DNA of 64,000 nucleotides from Mycoplasmatota bacterium (GTDB taxonomy: Bacteria > Bacillota_I > Bacilli_A > Acholeplasmatales > Acholeplasmataceae). The notes beneath the pieces were generated by a model. The model searched no databases. It was not told where the DNA came from and worked only from the letters and a program-made list of their open reading frames with translations. Of the stretch, positions 19,177-29,056 are shown in pieces. Every line of letters begins with the position of its first letter. Positions within the stretch are counted from its first letter, which is position 1. A program made the position numbers and the translations under genes. The stretch lies in the NCBI GenBank assembly GCA_018622495.1, contig CP076021.1, positions 372,001-436,000 of the forward strand. Reading direction: 5' to 3'.

Positions 19177-20892
19177 ATGGGATATTTAAATTTTAAAAGT
19201 GAATATGATAGAAATCCTATTATCAAATTGAATACAGAATTGCATGAAATTGTAGAAGGGTCTACAAAAATTATTAATGCCTTATCGCACATAAAAAAAG
19301 GGATTATTTGTTTTGAAACTTATCCAGGCGTTGACTTAGATGTTTTATATAAAGAGATTATTTATAAATTAAAACCAAAACGTATTATAAATATTGAAAA
19401 TTATACTAAAACTGAAATTGAAATTAATGCAATGCTAGATCATCATTTAACTGATGATAGAGTATTTGGGAAGTATAGTTTGCATCAAATAAAAGATTTT
19501 TACAATCAAGAAATATTAGATAAACTATCTCAAGAGATTGATTTAGAAAATTTAACGATTGTATATGGATTTGGTGCTTCACAAATTAAATTTAACCATC
19601 TCGTCATGGTGGGGCTTACACGTTGGGAAATTCAATTAAGATTCCGACAAGGAGCAACTAATTTTAAAACAAGCAATTCAACAGAAGACGTATTAAGAAA
19701 ATATAAAAGAGGTTATTTTATTGAATGGCGTGTTGCTGATCGCATAAAAGATCGTTATATGAAAGATGCTGATTACGTGATGGATTATACGAATTTAAGT
19801 AATCCAAGTTTAGTGACAGGCAAAACATATCGATATATATTAGATGAGGTTGTTTCTAGACCTTTTAGAATGATACCATACTTTGATCCTGGCGTATGGG
19901 GCGGTCAATGGATGAAAGAAGTATGTGATTTAGATCCAAACAAACAAAATTTCGCATGGAGTTTTGATGGGGTACCAGAAGAAAACAGTATTAAAGTACA
20001 AATCAATGATCATATGATGGAATTACCAGCCCAAGATATTGTTCAATTTAGACCAAGAGCATTGATGGGTGATCGTGTACATGCAAGATTTGGGAAACAC
20101 TTCCCTATTCGTTTTGATTTACTCGATACATTTGAAGGTGGTAACTTGAGTTTACAAGTGCATCCATTAACAGAATATATTCAAGAAAATTTTGGAATGA
20201 GTTATACACAAGATGAAAGTTATTATATTTTAGATGCTAAAGATGATGGTAAAGTTTATTTAGGATTTAAAAAAGATGTGGATAAAGAAGCATTTAAAAA
20301 GGATCTTATAAAATCTCAGCAAGGCGACATATTATTTGATGCAGAAAAATATGTTAATGTTTTTCCTGCTAAAAAACATGATCATTTTCTTATTCCTGCA
20401 GGAACAATCCATTGTAGTGGAAGAAATACAATGGTATTAGAAATAAGTGCATGTGTATATATTTTCACATTTAAGTTATGGGATTGGGGAAGATTAGGAC
20501 TAGACGGTAAACCAAGACCAGTTCATTTAGAACATGGATTTAATAATGTACAATATGATAGAGATACTGACTTTGTTAAAAAACATTTAATTAACCATAT
20601 AGAAAAAATTGATGATACTAGAGAAAAAACTGGACTTCATGAAAGAGAATTTCTTGAAACTGTGCGCTACAATTTCAAGGATGAAGCAGTACTGAAGACC
20701 AATGGAAGTATTCATGTAGGGAATTTAGTTGATGGTAGTAAAATGCAACTAGAGAGCCTAGATGGTAGTTTCGAACCATATAAGATTCACTACGCGTAAA
20801 CATTTTTAATGCCTGAAAAAATACAACAGGTTAAATTTAAATGCTTAGATGAAGCTGGATGCACCGTGATTACGGCGAGTGTGAGAGCATAG
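19177..20892 (+). CDS. manA: Class I mannose-6-phosphate isomerase with long N-terminal domain (one in-frame TAA)
   Basis: The start is the ATG at 19177 after gaaggga. The first ~225 residues form an extra domain ('LTIVYGFGASQIKFNHLVMV', 'KYKRGYFIEWRVADRIKDRY'). The catalytic cupin follows: 'YFDPGVWGGQWMKEVCDL', 'GGNLSLQVHPLTEYI' with Gln/His zinc ligands, and 'DHFLIPAGTIHCSG'. A TAA at 20797-20799 after GCG gives 'KIHYA-stop-TFLMPEKIQ'. Class I isomerases have Ala-Glu-Thr-Phe here, and the frame runs on to 'TVITASVRA' and TAG at 20890, the expected C-terminus. Thus the first TAA replaces Glu. It interconverts mannose-6-P and fructose-6-P, suggesting that the imported glycan contains mannose. 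Confidence 0.85.
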
Positions 20893-20893
20893 T

Positions 20894-21589
20894 ATGCCTT
20901 ATATAATTATTGGGTTAGTCATACTGATCCCAGTATTGATGTATTTTAGCGCAAAATATGGTGAGAAAAAAGCGAGAAAAAGTTTTTTCGATATGTTATT
21001 TAAATTTGGATATGACACAAAAGTAAAAGCATTCAAAACATATAACTTAAGTGCTCAAAAAAACGGTATTGTATTTTTAGGAGATTCAATAACACAAGAT
21101 TATAATGTTTATGAATATTTAAAACCTTATGATGTCTACAATCGTGGTATTGGTGGAGATACAACGCTAGGTGTTTTAAAAAGATTAGATGAAAGTGTAT
21201 TTCAACTTGAACCTAAACAAGTATTTTTAATGATTGGTACAAATGATTTTGAGTTAACTGATCAAACGACTCATGAAATACATCATAATGTAGAAGAAAT
21301 TGTTAAAAAAATACATAAAAAATTACCGCAATGTAAAATAATGATTATATCAACATTACCTGTAAATCCAACAATTGATATAAAAACTGTAGGAAAAAGA
21401 ACAAATGCAAAAATAAGCGAACTTAATTATTTGAATAAAAATATTAAGCACGTTGTCTATGTGGATGCATATACTAAATTATTGAAAAATGATGTCTTAA
21501 ATCCTGCATATACACTTGAAGGACTACATTTAAATCAAGAAGGATACACAGTGTTAACAAAGGTTTTAAATACATATATAGATAAATAA
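20894..21589 (+). CDS. Membrane-anchored SGNH/GDSL hydrolase
   Basis: 231 residues starting one base after the isomerase stop. An N-terminal hydrophobic helix ('YIIIGLVILIPVLMYFSA') anchors it, and the catalytic domain then faces outside. SGNH blocks are visible: 'IVFLGDSITQDY' (Ser), 'YNRGIGGDTTLGVL' (Gly), 'VFLMIGTNDF' (Asn), 'EGLHLNQEGY' (His). The position of the usual Asp of DxxH is Glu (E-G-L-H). Likely removes acyl groups (for example acetyl) from a carbohydrate. Last gene of the GntR-controlled run; a terminator follows. Confidence 0.8.
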   Translation: MPYIIIGLVILIPVLMYFSAKYGEKKARKSFFDMLFKFGYDTKVKAFKTYNLSAQKNGIVFLGDSITQDYNVYEYLKPYDVYNRGIGGDTTLGVLKRLDESVFQLEPKQVFLMIGTNDFELTDQTTHEIHHNVEEIVKKIHKKLPQCKIMIISTLPVNPTIDIKTVGKRTNAKISELNYLNKNIKHVVYVDAYTKLLKNDVLNPAYTLEGLHLNQEGYTVLTKVLNTYIDK

Positions 21590-21591
21590 AA

Positions 21592-21626
21592 AAAGACAAT
21601 ATATCAACATGGATATATTGTCTTTT
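21592..21626. terminator. Bidirectional terminator
   Basis: aaagacaatatatc pairs with gatatattgtcttt around a short loop. It serves the SGNH gene and the convergent kinase gene. Confidence 0.85.
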
Positions 21627-21643
21627 TATGAATAGTTAATAAA

Positions 21644-22564
21644 TTATTTAAGACACTTAAATCTAGCATATAAAGCTGCTGCATATGCGGGATCATATAA
21701 TGGATCTATCACATTTAAATCGTCACTAATTAAAGATATTTTATTTAATAATTTATCTCTAAAGGCACCAGGTGCATGACCGAGACTTCCTATCATCACG
21801 AGCGATACTTTTGATTCGAAATTTAAATGTTTATAAACAGATTTTACAGCCAAAGCAATTTCATCAGTTGCACGTTCTACAATTTCTAATGCTTGGATAT
21901 GATCTTTATTTGCATATTTAGTAACTATAGGTGCTAAGCTAGCAACCTTTGTACGATTTTGATGCAAGTCATCCATAATAGGTACAATATCTGATGCTTG
22001 TTTCAAGTTAACTTCATGTGCGACTTCTTTTGCAAAATCATCTATTTCATATCTACCATCATAAGCTCTAATCATATATTGAATAGCGCTAAAACCTAAA
22101 CTATAGCCAGAACCTAACTCGCCTTCCTTATAACCCCAACCGCCACTCTTATGCGTGTTATTTTGCTTATTCATGCCAAATGCAACCATACCAGTGCCAC
22201 ATATTAATGACATACCTTGATCAAAATGACCACCACTAAACAATGAATTATACATATCGTTTTCAACATGAATGATTGTATCTTGAGCATAACCTAGTAG
22301 ATTGGATGCTTGCTCTTTTAGTTGATTTTTTTGTTGATCGAAAACAATACCACCAACACCGATAAATATAGAAGCGAAAACTGTTGATTTATGTTCTTTG
22401 AAAAAATCAGACAATGCTTCGTTGATATGTTTAATGGAGATGTCAAGTGAAACTGTATCTACACTTGATGGTCCAGAGATTCCTTCATAGATTTGTTTTT
22501 TATTTTCGTTGATAATAATGACACGTGTTTTGGTACCGCCGCCATCTACGCCTAAAAAATACAT
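21644..22564 (-). CDS. N-acetylglucosamine kinase-like, BadF/BadG/BcrA/BcrD ATPase family
   Basis: I start at 22564, where the ATG follows gaggtgg with seven bases between; upstream in-frame extension overlaps the promoter. The 306-residue protein has the ASKHA phosphate loop 'FLGVDGGGTKTRVI', 'SLICGTGMVAFGMN', and 'SGGWGYKEGELGSGYSLG', all typical of bacterial GlcNAc/GlcN kinases of this family. The C-terminal ATPase motif is 'VSLVMIGSLGHAPGAFRDKL'. It phosphorylates an amino sugar or related sugar in the cytosol, using ATP. Transcribed alone from a strong promoter. Confidence 0.8.
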   Translation of the reverse strand: MYFLGVDGGGTKTRVIIINENKKQIYEGISGPSSVDTVSLDISIKHINEALSDFFKEHKSTVFASIFIGVGGIVFDQQKNQLKEQASNLLGYAQDTIIHVENDMYNSLFSGGHFDQGMSLICGTGMVAFGMNKQNNTHKSGGWGYKEGELGSGYSLGFSAIQYMIRAYDGRYEIDDFAKEVAHEVNLKQASDIVPIMDDLHQNRTKVASLAPIVTKYANKDHIQALEIVERATDEIALAVKSVYKHLNFESKVSLVMIGSLGHAPGAFRDKLLNKISLISDDLNVIDPLYDPAYAAALYARFKCLK

Positions 22565-22600
22565 TAAATGCCACCTCAAATTAATTTCTTTTATATGTTG

Positions 22601-22629
22601 AGCATACTGTAAAAAATGATGATTGTCAA
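22601..22629 (-). promoter_or_regulatory. Promoter of the sugar kinase gene
   Basis: On the minus strand: TTGACA (22629-22624), 17-base spacer, TATGCT (22606-22601), followed by CAACATATA. The same -10 and following bases occur in the promoter at 25579-25607. Confidence 0.8.
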
Positions 22630-22840
22630 CCGATATCAAGGTTTTTAAATAAATAAAATTATTAAAGTTTTAAATACATAAAATGAGTTAAAAATAATAA
22701 CAAAATGTATGGTTAATAACAATACAGTTCGCACTTAGAAAAATCCAAATTTTTTAAAATCATTAATTAAAAAGTTATTAAAAATCGTGTACTTAGATTA
22801 TAATGATAAAGAACGATTAGAAAAACAGGAGACGACATAT

Positions 22841-23491
22841 ATGAAAAAAACATATTTAATATTATTATGCCTTTTATTACTTACAGGATGTTCTAAGAAT
22901 GAACCTGTTGAAGATAAAGGTGAAGAAGTAGAAGAAGAAATCGTTGAAGAGATTACAGGATTTCCTTATGATGCATATTTAAGTCATGATAATCCAGTTG
23001 TTTCAATCGAAGTAAGAAACTACGGTACGATAGAATTACAATTATTTCCAGATGTAGCAAGCAATACAGTTAATAATTTTATAACATATATATTAGATGA
23101 ATCATATAATGGATCAACTTTTCATCGCGTGATTGAAAACTTTATGATCCAAGGTGGTATTGTATCAAATGCATATGATCCTATTAAAGGAGATTTTACA
23201 GCAAATGGTGTTGATAATGATTTATCACATTATCGCGGCGTTATCTCAATGGCAAGAACATCTGTAAATGATAGTGCAACAAGCCAATTTTTCATTATGC
23301 ATCAAGATAGTTTTTATTTAGATGGTAATTATGCGGCTTTTGGTGGGGTTATTTCTGGATTAGATGTATTAGATCAAATTGCAGCTGTTTCTACGAATGC
23401 ATCAGATGCACCAACAACGTCAGTTGTTATAGAAAGTATCACAATAGACATAAAAGATTATATTGTTGATGAAGTTATTTATGTAAGTTAA
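22841..23491 (+). CDS. Peptidyl-prolyl cis-trans isomerase lipoprotein (cyclophilin type)
   Basis: 216 residues from the ATG at 22841 (acaggag upstream). Lipobox 'LLLLTGC', an acidic linker, then a cyclophilin domain: 'ELQLFPDVASNTVNNFITYI', 'YNGSTFHRVIENFMIQGG', 'YRGVISMARTSVNDSATSQF', 'GNYAAFGGVISGLDVLDQI'. The active-site Arg (FHRVI) and Gln (IQGG) are present. It folds proteins outside the membrane. The upstream stretch 22630-22840 holds no other gene that I can see. Confidence 0.9.
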   Translation: MKKTYLILLCLLLLTGCSKNEPVEDKGEEVEEEIVEEITGFPYDAYLSHDNPVVSIEVRNYGTIELQLFPDVASNTVNNFITYILDESYNGSTFHRVIENFMIQGGIVSNAYDPIKGDFTANGVDNDLSHYRGVISMARTSVNDSATSQFFIMHQDSFYLDGNYAAFGGVISGLDVLDQIAAVSTNASDAPTTSVVIESITIDIKDYIVDEVIYVS

Positions 23492-23518
23492 TCAATAAAG
23501 ATATATAGAGGTATTGAA

Positions 23519-24199
23519 ATGAAAGAAACTGAACTATATGAACCAGTAAAACAACTACTTATAGATCAAGGATTTAATGTCAAAGCTGAAATAAAAAATA
23601 TTGATATTTTTGGTGTCAAAGAAAATCATGTGATTGCAGTTGAATTGAAAACAAAATTATCAATAAAATTAATATATCAAGCAATCGATAGACAAAAAGT
23701 AGCAGATCAGGTTTATATAGCTCTACCGAAGACCTCAGTTAAAACAAGATCTTCATCATTTAAAAATCTTCTTTATTTATTAAGAAGACTTGAATTGGGT
23801 TTGATTATAGTTGATAAAGATAGGGCGTAAGTGTTTTTAGAAGTTTCAGTATATGATATTGCAAGATCTAAAGCAAGAAATAAAAAAAGAAAAGAAAGTA
23901 TATTAAAAGAATTTAGTCTACGTCAATACAGCAAAAATATAGGTGGTACTAAAAATAAACATATCACGCGTTATAAAGAAGAAGTAAATGAAATTGCAAT
24001 GTATCTTATAAGTGTGTCGAGTGCCTCACCTAAAGAAATTAAAAGTTTTACCAATATTGAAAAAACATCTTCAATTTTACAAAAGAATTATGATGGCTAT
24101 TTTAAAAGAGTTGAACGTGGGATTTATTGTATTGATTCATCAAAAATTGATGAGATTAAACATATGCATCAACTTATTTATAAAAATAAAAACGATTGA
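23519..24199 (+). CDS. DUF2161 / PD-(D/E)XK nuclease-like protein (one in-frame TAA)
   Basis: One frame of 226 codons plus stop, broken by TAA at 23828-23830 after GCG ('KDRA-stop-VFLEVSVYD'). The N-terminal half has 'LYEPVKQLLIDQGFNVKAEI', 'IDIFGVKENHVIAVELKTKL' and 'AIDRQKVADQVYIALPK', a PD-(D/E)XK arrangement (D, then ELK) as in DUF2161. The C-terminal half has a Lys/Arg-rich region and a winged-helix-like end ('YDGYFKRVERGIYCIDSSK'), which matches the usual DUF2161 length only if the two parts are joined. Glu at the stop would read RAEVFLEV. Function of the family is unknown. Confidence 0.7.
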
Positions 24200-24224
24200 T
24201 ATAAATTTATATCAGTCGTTTTTT
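24188..24224. terminator. Bidirectional terminator
   Basis: Nearly perfect palindrome (aaacga-tgatataaa / tttatatca-tcgttt) with T-runs, overlapping the stop codons of both convergent genes. Confidence 0.8.
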
Positions 24225-25537
24225 TCTACGATAGTATCTAATGGTTTTTGATAAACTGCTAATCTTAGCTGTAAAATATTTTGATCATGAGTACTTAAAA
24301 TATCAAAATATCCTTCGGGTATTTTAATAGTTGTTGAATGTTTTGGATCCTTAAGCGTGTTTAGTTGGTGATCGATATAATCTGCAATACGCATATTCTT
24401 ATCCATAATAGTAGAAAATGATATACCAACTCTTTTCTCAATTTCAGATATGAGCATCGCGCCATCTATAATGTATGTGAGATGATCTTTATATTTCTTT
24501 TTCATCATAATATCATCATGTTCATCATAGATATTACCAACAATTTCTTCAACTATATCTTCTAATGTGACAATACCTTGAACCAATCCTTTTTGATTAA
24601 TTACAAAAGCCATATGAATAGATAGTGACTTCATTTGAGTTAATAGAAGGTTAATTGTAATATGTTCATCTACGATTAAAGGATTTCTAATGTGAGGCAT
24701 TAATTCAATTTCATCTAGTCTTTGATCTTCTAAAGCAATTAAGATATCTTTGACAAGAAAGAATCCTTTAATGGTGTTTTGTTTATCTTTAAACACAGGA
24801 ATTCTAGAAAATCTTGATGAAATGATTCTATTAACACTTTGTTTAGATAAATCACTTAAATAAATAGCAACAACATCACGCAAAGGGGTCATAATCATTT
24901 GTGCAGTTAAATCATCTAATTGGAAAATACGTTCAAGCATTTTTGTTTCTTCAGAAGGGTATAATCCTTTAATATGACCATAAACAATCATTTCTTTGAC
25001 ATCATATTCCGTGAGTTTTTGTGTGTTAGGATTTGTTTTAATACCAATTAATTTCATCACACCGTTAGTTGATATAGACAAAAACCAAACAAAAGGATTA
25101 AAAATAATCATAACAATTCTAATCACTGGTGCACAAAATAAAGCGAATGATACTGATCTGGTTAATGCAATTCTCTTAGGGACGAGCTCACCAAAGATTA
25201 AAGTAAAAAAAGATAAGATAACTGTAATGATAACAACCATGACTTCAGCAGATACAATAATATTAAATGAAGCAAGCCAAGTGCTAGCTTCACTGCTTAA
25301 TGTACTACCTGCAAAAGCACTTGATAAGAATCCTGCGAAAGTGATTGCTACCTGTATGGTTGATAAGTATTTAGTAGAATCTCGTTTAACATTTTCTAAT
25401 GTTTGCACATGTTTTTTATTTTGACGTTTAAGCTTATATAGTTGTGAAGGTGTGACGGAAACTAATGCCATCTCTGATGCTGCAAAGAAGCCATTGATAA
25501 ACGTTAGACCAATAATTAATAAGATAATACCAAACAT
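24212..25537 (-). CDS. CNNM/hemolysin C family membrane protein with CBS domains
   Basis: 441 residues. The N-terminal DUF21/CNNM domain has 'LTFINGFFAASEMALVSVTP' and several hydrophobic helices ('IVSAEVMVVIITVILSFFTL'). It is followed by 'GLYPSEETKMLERIFQLDD' and two CBS motifs ('MIMTPLRDVVAIYLSDL', 'PHIRNPLIVDEHITINLLL'). The CorC/HlyC transporter-associated domain ends the chain. Members act in divalent cation (Mg2+) export or homeostasis. Single gene from its own strong promoter. Confidence 0.9.
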   Translation of the reverse strand: MFGIILLIIGLTFINGFFAASEMALVSVTPSQLYKLKRQNKKHVQTLENVKRDSTKYLSTIQVAITFAGFLSSAFAGSTLSSEASTWLASFNIIVSAEVMVVIITVILSFFTLIFGELVPKRIALTRSVSFALFCAPVIRIVMIIFNPFVWFLSISTNGVMKLIGIKTNPNTQKLTEYDVKEMIVYGHIKGLYPSEETKMLERIFQLDDLTAQMIMTPLRDVVAIYLSDLSKQSVNRIISSRFSRIPVFKDKQNTIKGFFLVKDILIALEDQRLDEIELMPHIRNPLIVDEHITINLLLTQMKSLSIHMAFVINQKGLVQGIVTLEDIVEEIVGNIYDEHDDIMMKKKYKDHLTYIIDGAMLISEIEKRVGISFSTIMDKNMRIADYIDHQLNTLKDPKHSTTIKIPEGYFDILSTHDQNILQLRLAVYQKPLDTIVEKND

Positions 25538-25578
25538 AGTGTAAAACTCCTTTTTAATGTAAATATACTTATATGTTG

Positions 25579-25607
25579 AGCATACTTTAAAATATAAGTA
25601 TTGTCAA
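25579..25607 (-). promoter_or_regulatory. Promoter of the CNNM gene
   Basis: Minus strand: TTGACA (25607-25602), 17-base spacer, TATGCT (25584-25579), then CAACATATA as in the promoter at 22601-22629. Confidence 0.8.
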
Positions 25608-25750
25608 TCTGATTTTAATGGTTTTAAATTTCAATGAATAATTTTAATTGAAACTTATCTTATGATATGATAATGATACAGTATATTATCAGATATAAAA
25701 GAGAAGTTTTGCAAACCAAAAAGTATGTAAATAAATGAGTAGGTGAAAAA

Positions 25751-27337
25751 ATGAATGAAAATTACCGTATGATTTTAGTAGATGACGAAGATGATGTAAG
25801 AGGTCGTATATTATCTAAGATAAATGTTGATAGCGGATTTGAAGTTGTTGGAAAAGCTGGTAACGGATATGATGCATTAGAACTTATTGAAAAATATAAG
25901 CCACATGTTGTTTTAACAGACATAAAAATGCCATTTATTAATGGGATTGAACTAGCACGTATTGTTAGACGTGATTATCCTACAACGAAGGTTGCTTTTA
26001 TATCTGGGTATAATGAATTTGATTATGCACATCAAGCCATTGAATTAAAAGTGGTTAGTTATTTAATGAAACCTGTAACGAGTGAAGAGATAGATATCTT
26101 TTTAAAACAACTGAAAAAAACATTAGACCAAGAGTTTGATTTTTTGTCTAAATCTCAATTAATACATCAAAAGTATAATGATTCAATACCTATGCTAATT
26201 AATTCATATTTAAGTAGTTATCGTTTTAAAGGGGCCCTTAACTCCAATGACATATCACACTTAGAACAATATGGTGTTAATTTAGAAAATGGTCATTATT
26301 TAGTCGGTATGATTGGTTTTGATATTAATGCAGATTTAAATATATCTGAAGAAACGAAAGTATTTATTGGAAGTTTAGTGGAAAAAGTATTTGATGCATT
26401 TAGATATCAACACCATTTTTTAATTCCTGAAGGTGTTGTTTTTATATTAGAAGATCCAAAATTATCACATGAAACTGATATCGATGCTGAATTATATGAG
26501 ATTATTCAATATGCACAAGAATACCGTCAAACAACACTTGATATAGGTATATCTAAAATCATGCATACATTTAATGAATATCCAAGTGCTTATAGAGAAA
26601 GCGAAAAAGCGTTAAGACATTCTAAGTATTTTAATATGGGACAAATCATTTATTATAGTGATATAGAAGAAAAAGAATATAAACATATTTTAATTGATGA
26701 ATCTGCGTTGACTGAATTTGAATATATTTTAAAATATGGTAGTAAAAAAGAAATTAAAGAAAGTATTGCAAGTATTCTTAATCTATCATCAAAAAAAGAA
26801 AGCAAATATATTTTAGATCATCAATTGCTTATTATTAAACTTGCTAATAGTTTAATTAATTTTGCTTCATCAATTAATGTAGATGTTTCATAAATCATTC
26901 ACGGAAATATGATTGAAGAAATGTTAAAGCTAAGTGATGCGAATGAATTACAGACATATATATATGATGCTATCTTTAAAATGCGCCATAAAAATGTTAA
27001 GTCACAAGTTGACAAAACCGAAAAAATTGTTGAAGAAGTTTATACCTACATAGAAAGCAATTATACAGATTCAACGATATCTCTTGAAACAATTACATCA
27101 TATTTAAATATTAGTGTTTCATATTTAAGCATGTTGTTAAAAAAAAGGAAAGGTGTAACTTTTAATAAAGAGCTTGTTAAATATCGTATGGAAAAAGCAA
27201 AAGAATTGTTACGCTTTTCAAATGAAAAAATTGTCAATATCGCAAAAATGGTAGGCTATAATGAAGTTTACTATTTTAGTCATAGTTTTAAAAAATATGA
27301 AGGCGTAAGCCCCAAAGAGTTTAGAATAAATGCGTAA
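25751..27337 (+). CDS. AraC-type response regulator, YesN family (one in-frame TAA)
   Basis: 528 codons plus stop in one frame, interrupted by TAA at 26891-26893 after TCA ('VDVS-stop-IIHGNMIEEM'). The receiver domain has 'ILVDDEDDVRGRI' acidic residues, 'PHVVLTDIKMPFINGIELA' (phosphoacceptor Asp) and 'VVSYLMKPVTSEE' (Lys). A YesN-type middle region follows. The C-terminal pair of AraC helix-turn-helices reads 'TISLETITSYLNISVSYLSM' and 'IVNIAKMVGYNEVYYFSHSF'. Without readthrough the DNA-binding part would be separate. It likely activates the sugar genes downstream in response to the adjacent kinase. Its last codons (GCG TAA) overlap the kinase start. Confidence 0.8.
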
Positions 27338-29054
27338 TATATTTAGAAACTCATCCATACGAGATAGTATATTAATACCTATAGTTTTAATTGTTATCAT
27401 TTCTTTAATTACTTCTTCATATTTAACGTTTATCAATTTTAAATCAACATCCGAAGAAATTGGTGAATCATCATCCAAAGAAATTAATAAACAAATTATT
27501 TTAAATTTTGAGAATTATATTGAAAGTGTTATCGATACAGCTGATTATATTCAACAAAAAACAATCGAACAAGGATTAAAAAATGAAAATGATACTTTAG
27601 AAGACATATATGGACAAGCAGCTGATGTTCAACCTGATATTGAATCTATTATTTTATTTGATCTTAACGGACAAGCTATTGTAAATAGTTCTTTTAGAGA
27701 TATTTCAATGGATGATATCACATTAAAAGAATGGTTTATAGACGCGCTTAGTGTAGATTCTATTTACCATTTTAGTTCTCCTCATCAACAAGATGTTTTT
27801 GAAAGTTCAAATGCAGTAGTGATAACTGTAACTAAAATTGTTGATTATTACGTAGCGGGTGAAAAGCTAGAAGCTGTACTTGTTGTTGATATAAACACCT
27901 CAAGTATTATTCAATTAACAGAAACGACTAACCTTGGAGATGGTGGACACATTGTTATTTTAAATGATGATGATACTTTGATTTATTCCGATCTAGATAC
28001 TAACCAATACAGTTTATCTGAAAGTATTGCGATTACACAAGATATATTTAGAGGCGAAAGCGTTAAAATCAATGATATTAGTATGTATGTAAATGCAAGT
28101 ACTTTACAAGATACAAGATGGGTACTCGCAACCTTTATTAATACGTAACTTGTTGAACAAGCATCGAGACAAAATTTAATTATTGTATTTCTAATTACAA
28201 TATCAACACTTTTTGTTACTTTGTTTGCGACCTCATTAATAGCTAATGGTATTAGCAGACCAATTCATAAACTTAAAAATCATATGCAACTTATAGAATC
28301 GGGTAATTTTTATCAACTTATTGAAATTTCTGGTCAGGAAGAAGTTGTTGCACTAGCGCATAGCTTTAATGCAATGATTGAAGAAATACGATCACTTATG
28401 GATAAAGTTTTAATTGAACAAAAAGAAAAAAGAGAAACAGAATTACAAGCATTACAAAATCAGATTAATCCACATTTCTTATACAATACATTAGATTCAA
28501 TTGTTTATTTATCTGAAAACAAACAAAACGAAAAAGTTGTTGAAATGGTGATTGCATTATCAAGATTTTTCCGTATATCTATATCAAGAGGTAAAAATAT
28601 TATTTCATTAAATGAAGAATTAGAACATGCAAGAAACTATTTGCTTATTCAAAAAATTCGTTATCTTGATAAATTTGATTTCACATTTGAAGTTGAAGAT
28701 GAAGTATTAAACTATAAGACAGTAAAACTTAGTCTACAACCTTTAATTGAAAATGCTATTTATCATGGTATTAATACAGAGTATGGTGCAGGAAAAATTA
28801 TTATAAGAGCATTTTTAAAAGACGATATGCTTGTCTTAGAAGTTGAAGATGATGGGTATGGTATACCTGATGATGAAATTGAAATACTTTATCAACAAGT
28901 TAAATATGGGCAACTTAGTAAAAGTGTTGGATTACGTAATGTTTATCAACGTTTAAAAATATATTATGGTGACACTTTTGAGTTTGTAATTGATAGTGAA
29001 CTTGATGAAAAAACAATTTTTAGATTAGTTGTTCCAAAAGAAAGGGCAAAATAA
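27330..29054 (+). CDS. Sensor histidine kinase, YesM/LytS-type (one in-frame TAA)
   Basis: 574 codons plus stop, interrupted by TAA at 28146-28148 after ACG ('TFINT-stop-LVEQAS'). An N-terminal membrane helix ('ILIPIVLIVIISLITSSYLT'), an extracellular Cache-like sensor (about 35-270), and a second membrane helix just after the stop ('NLIIVFLITISTLFVTLFAT') precede a HAMP domain. The His_kinase motif is 'NQINPHFLYNTLDSIVYLSE' and the ATPase motif is 'LSLQPLIENAIYHGI' with 'DDGYGIPDDE'. The stop falls between sensor and membrane helix, so the kinase would be severed from its sensor without readthrough. Overlaps the regulator by eight bases. Confidence 0.8.
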
Positions 29055-29056
29055 AT

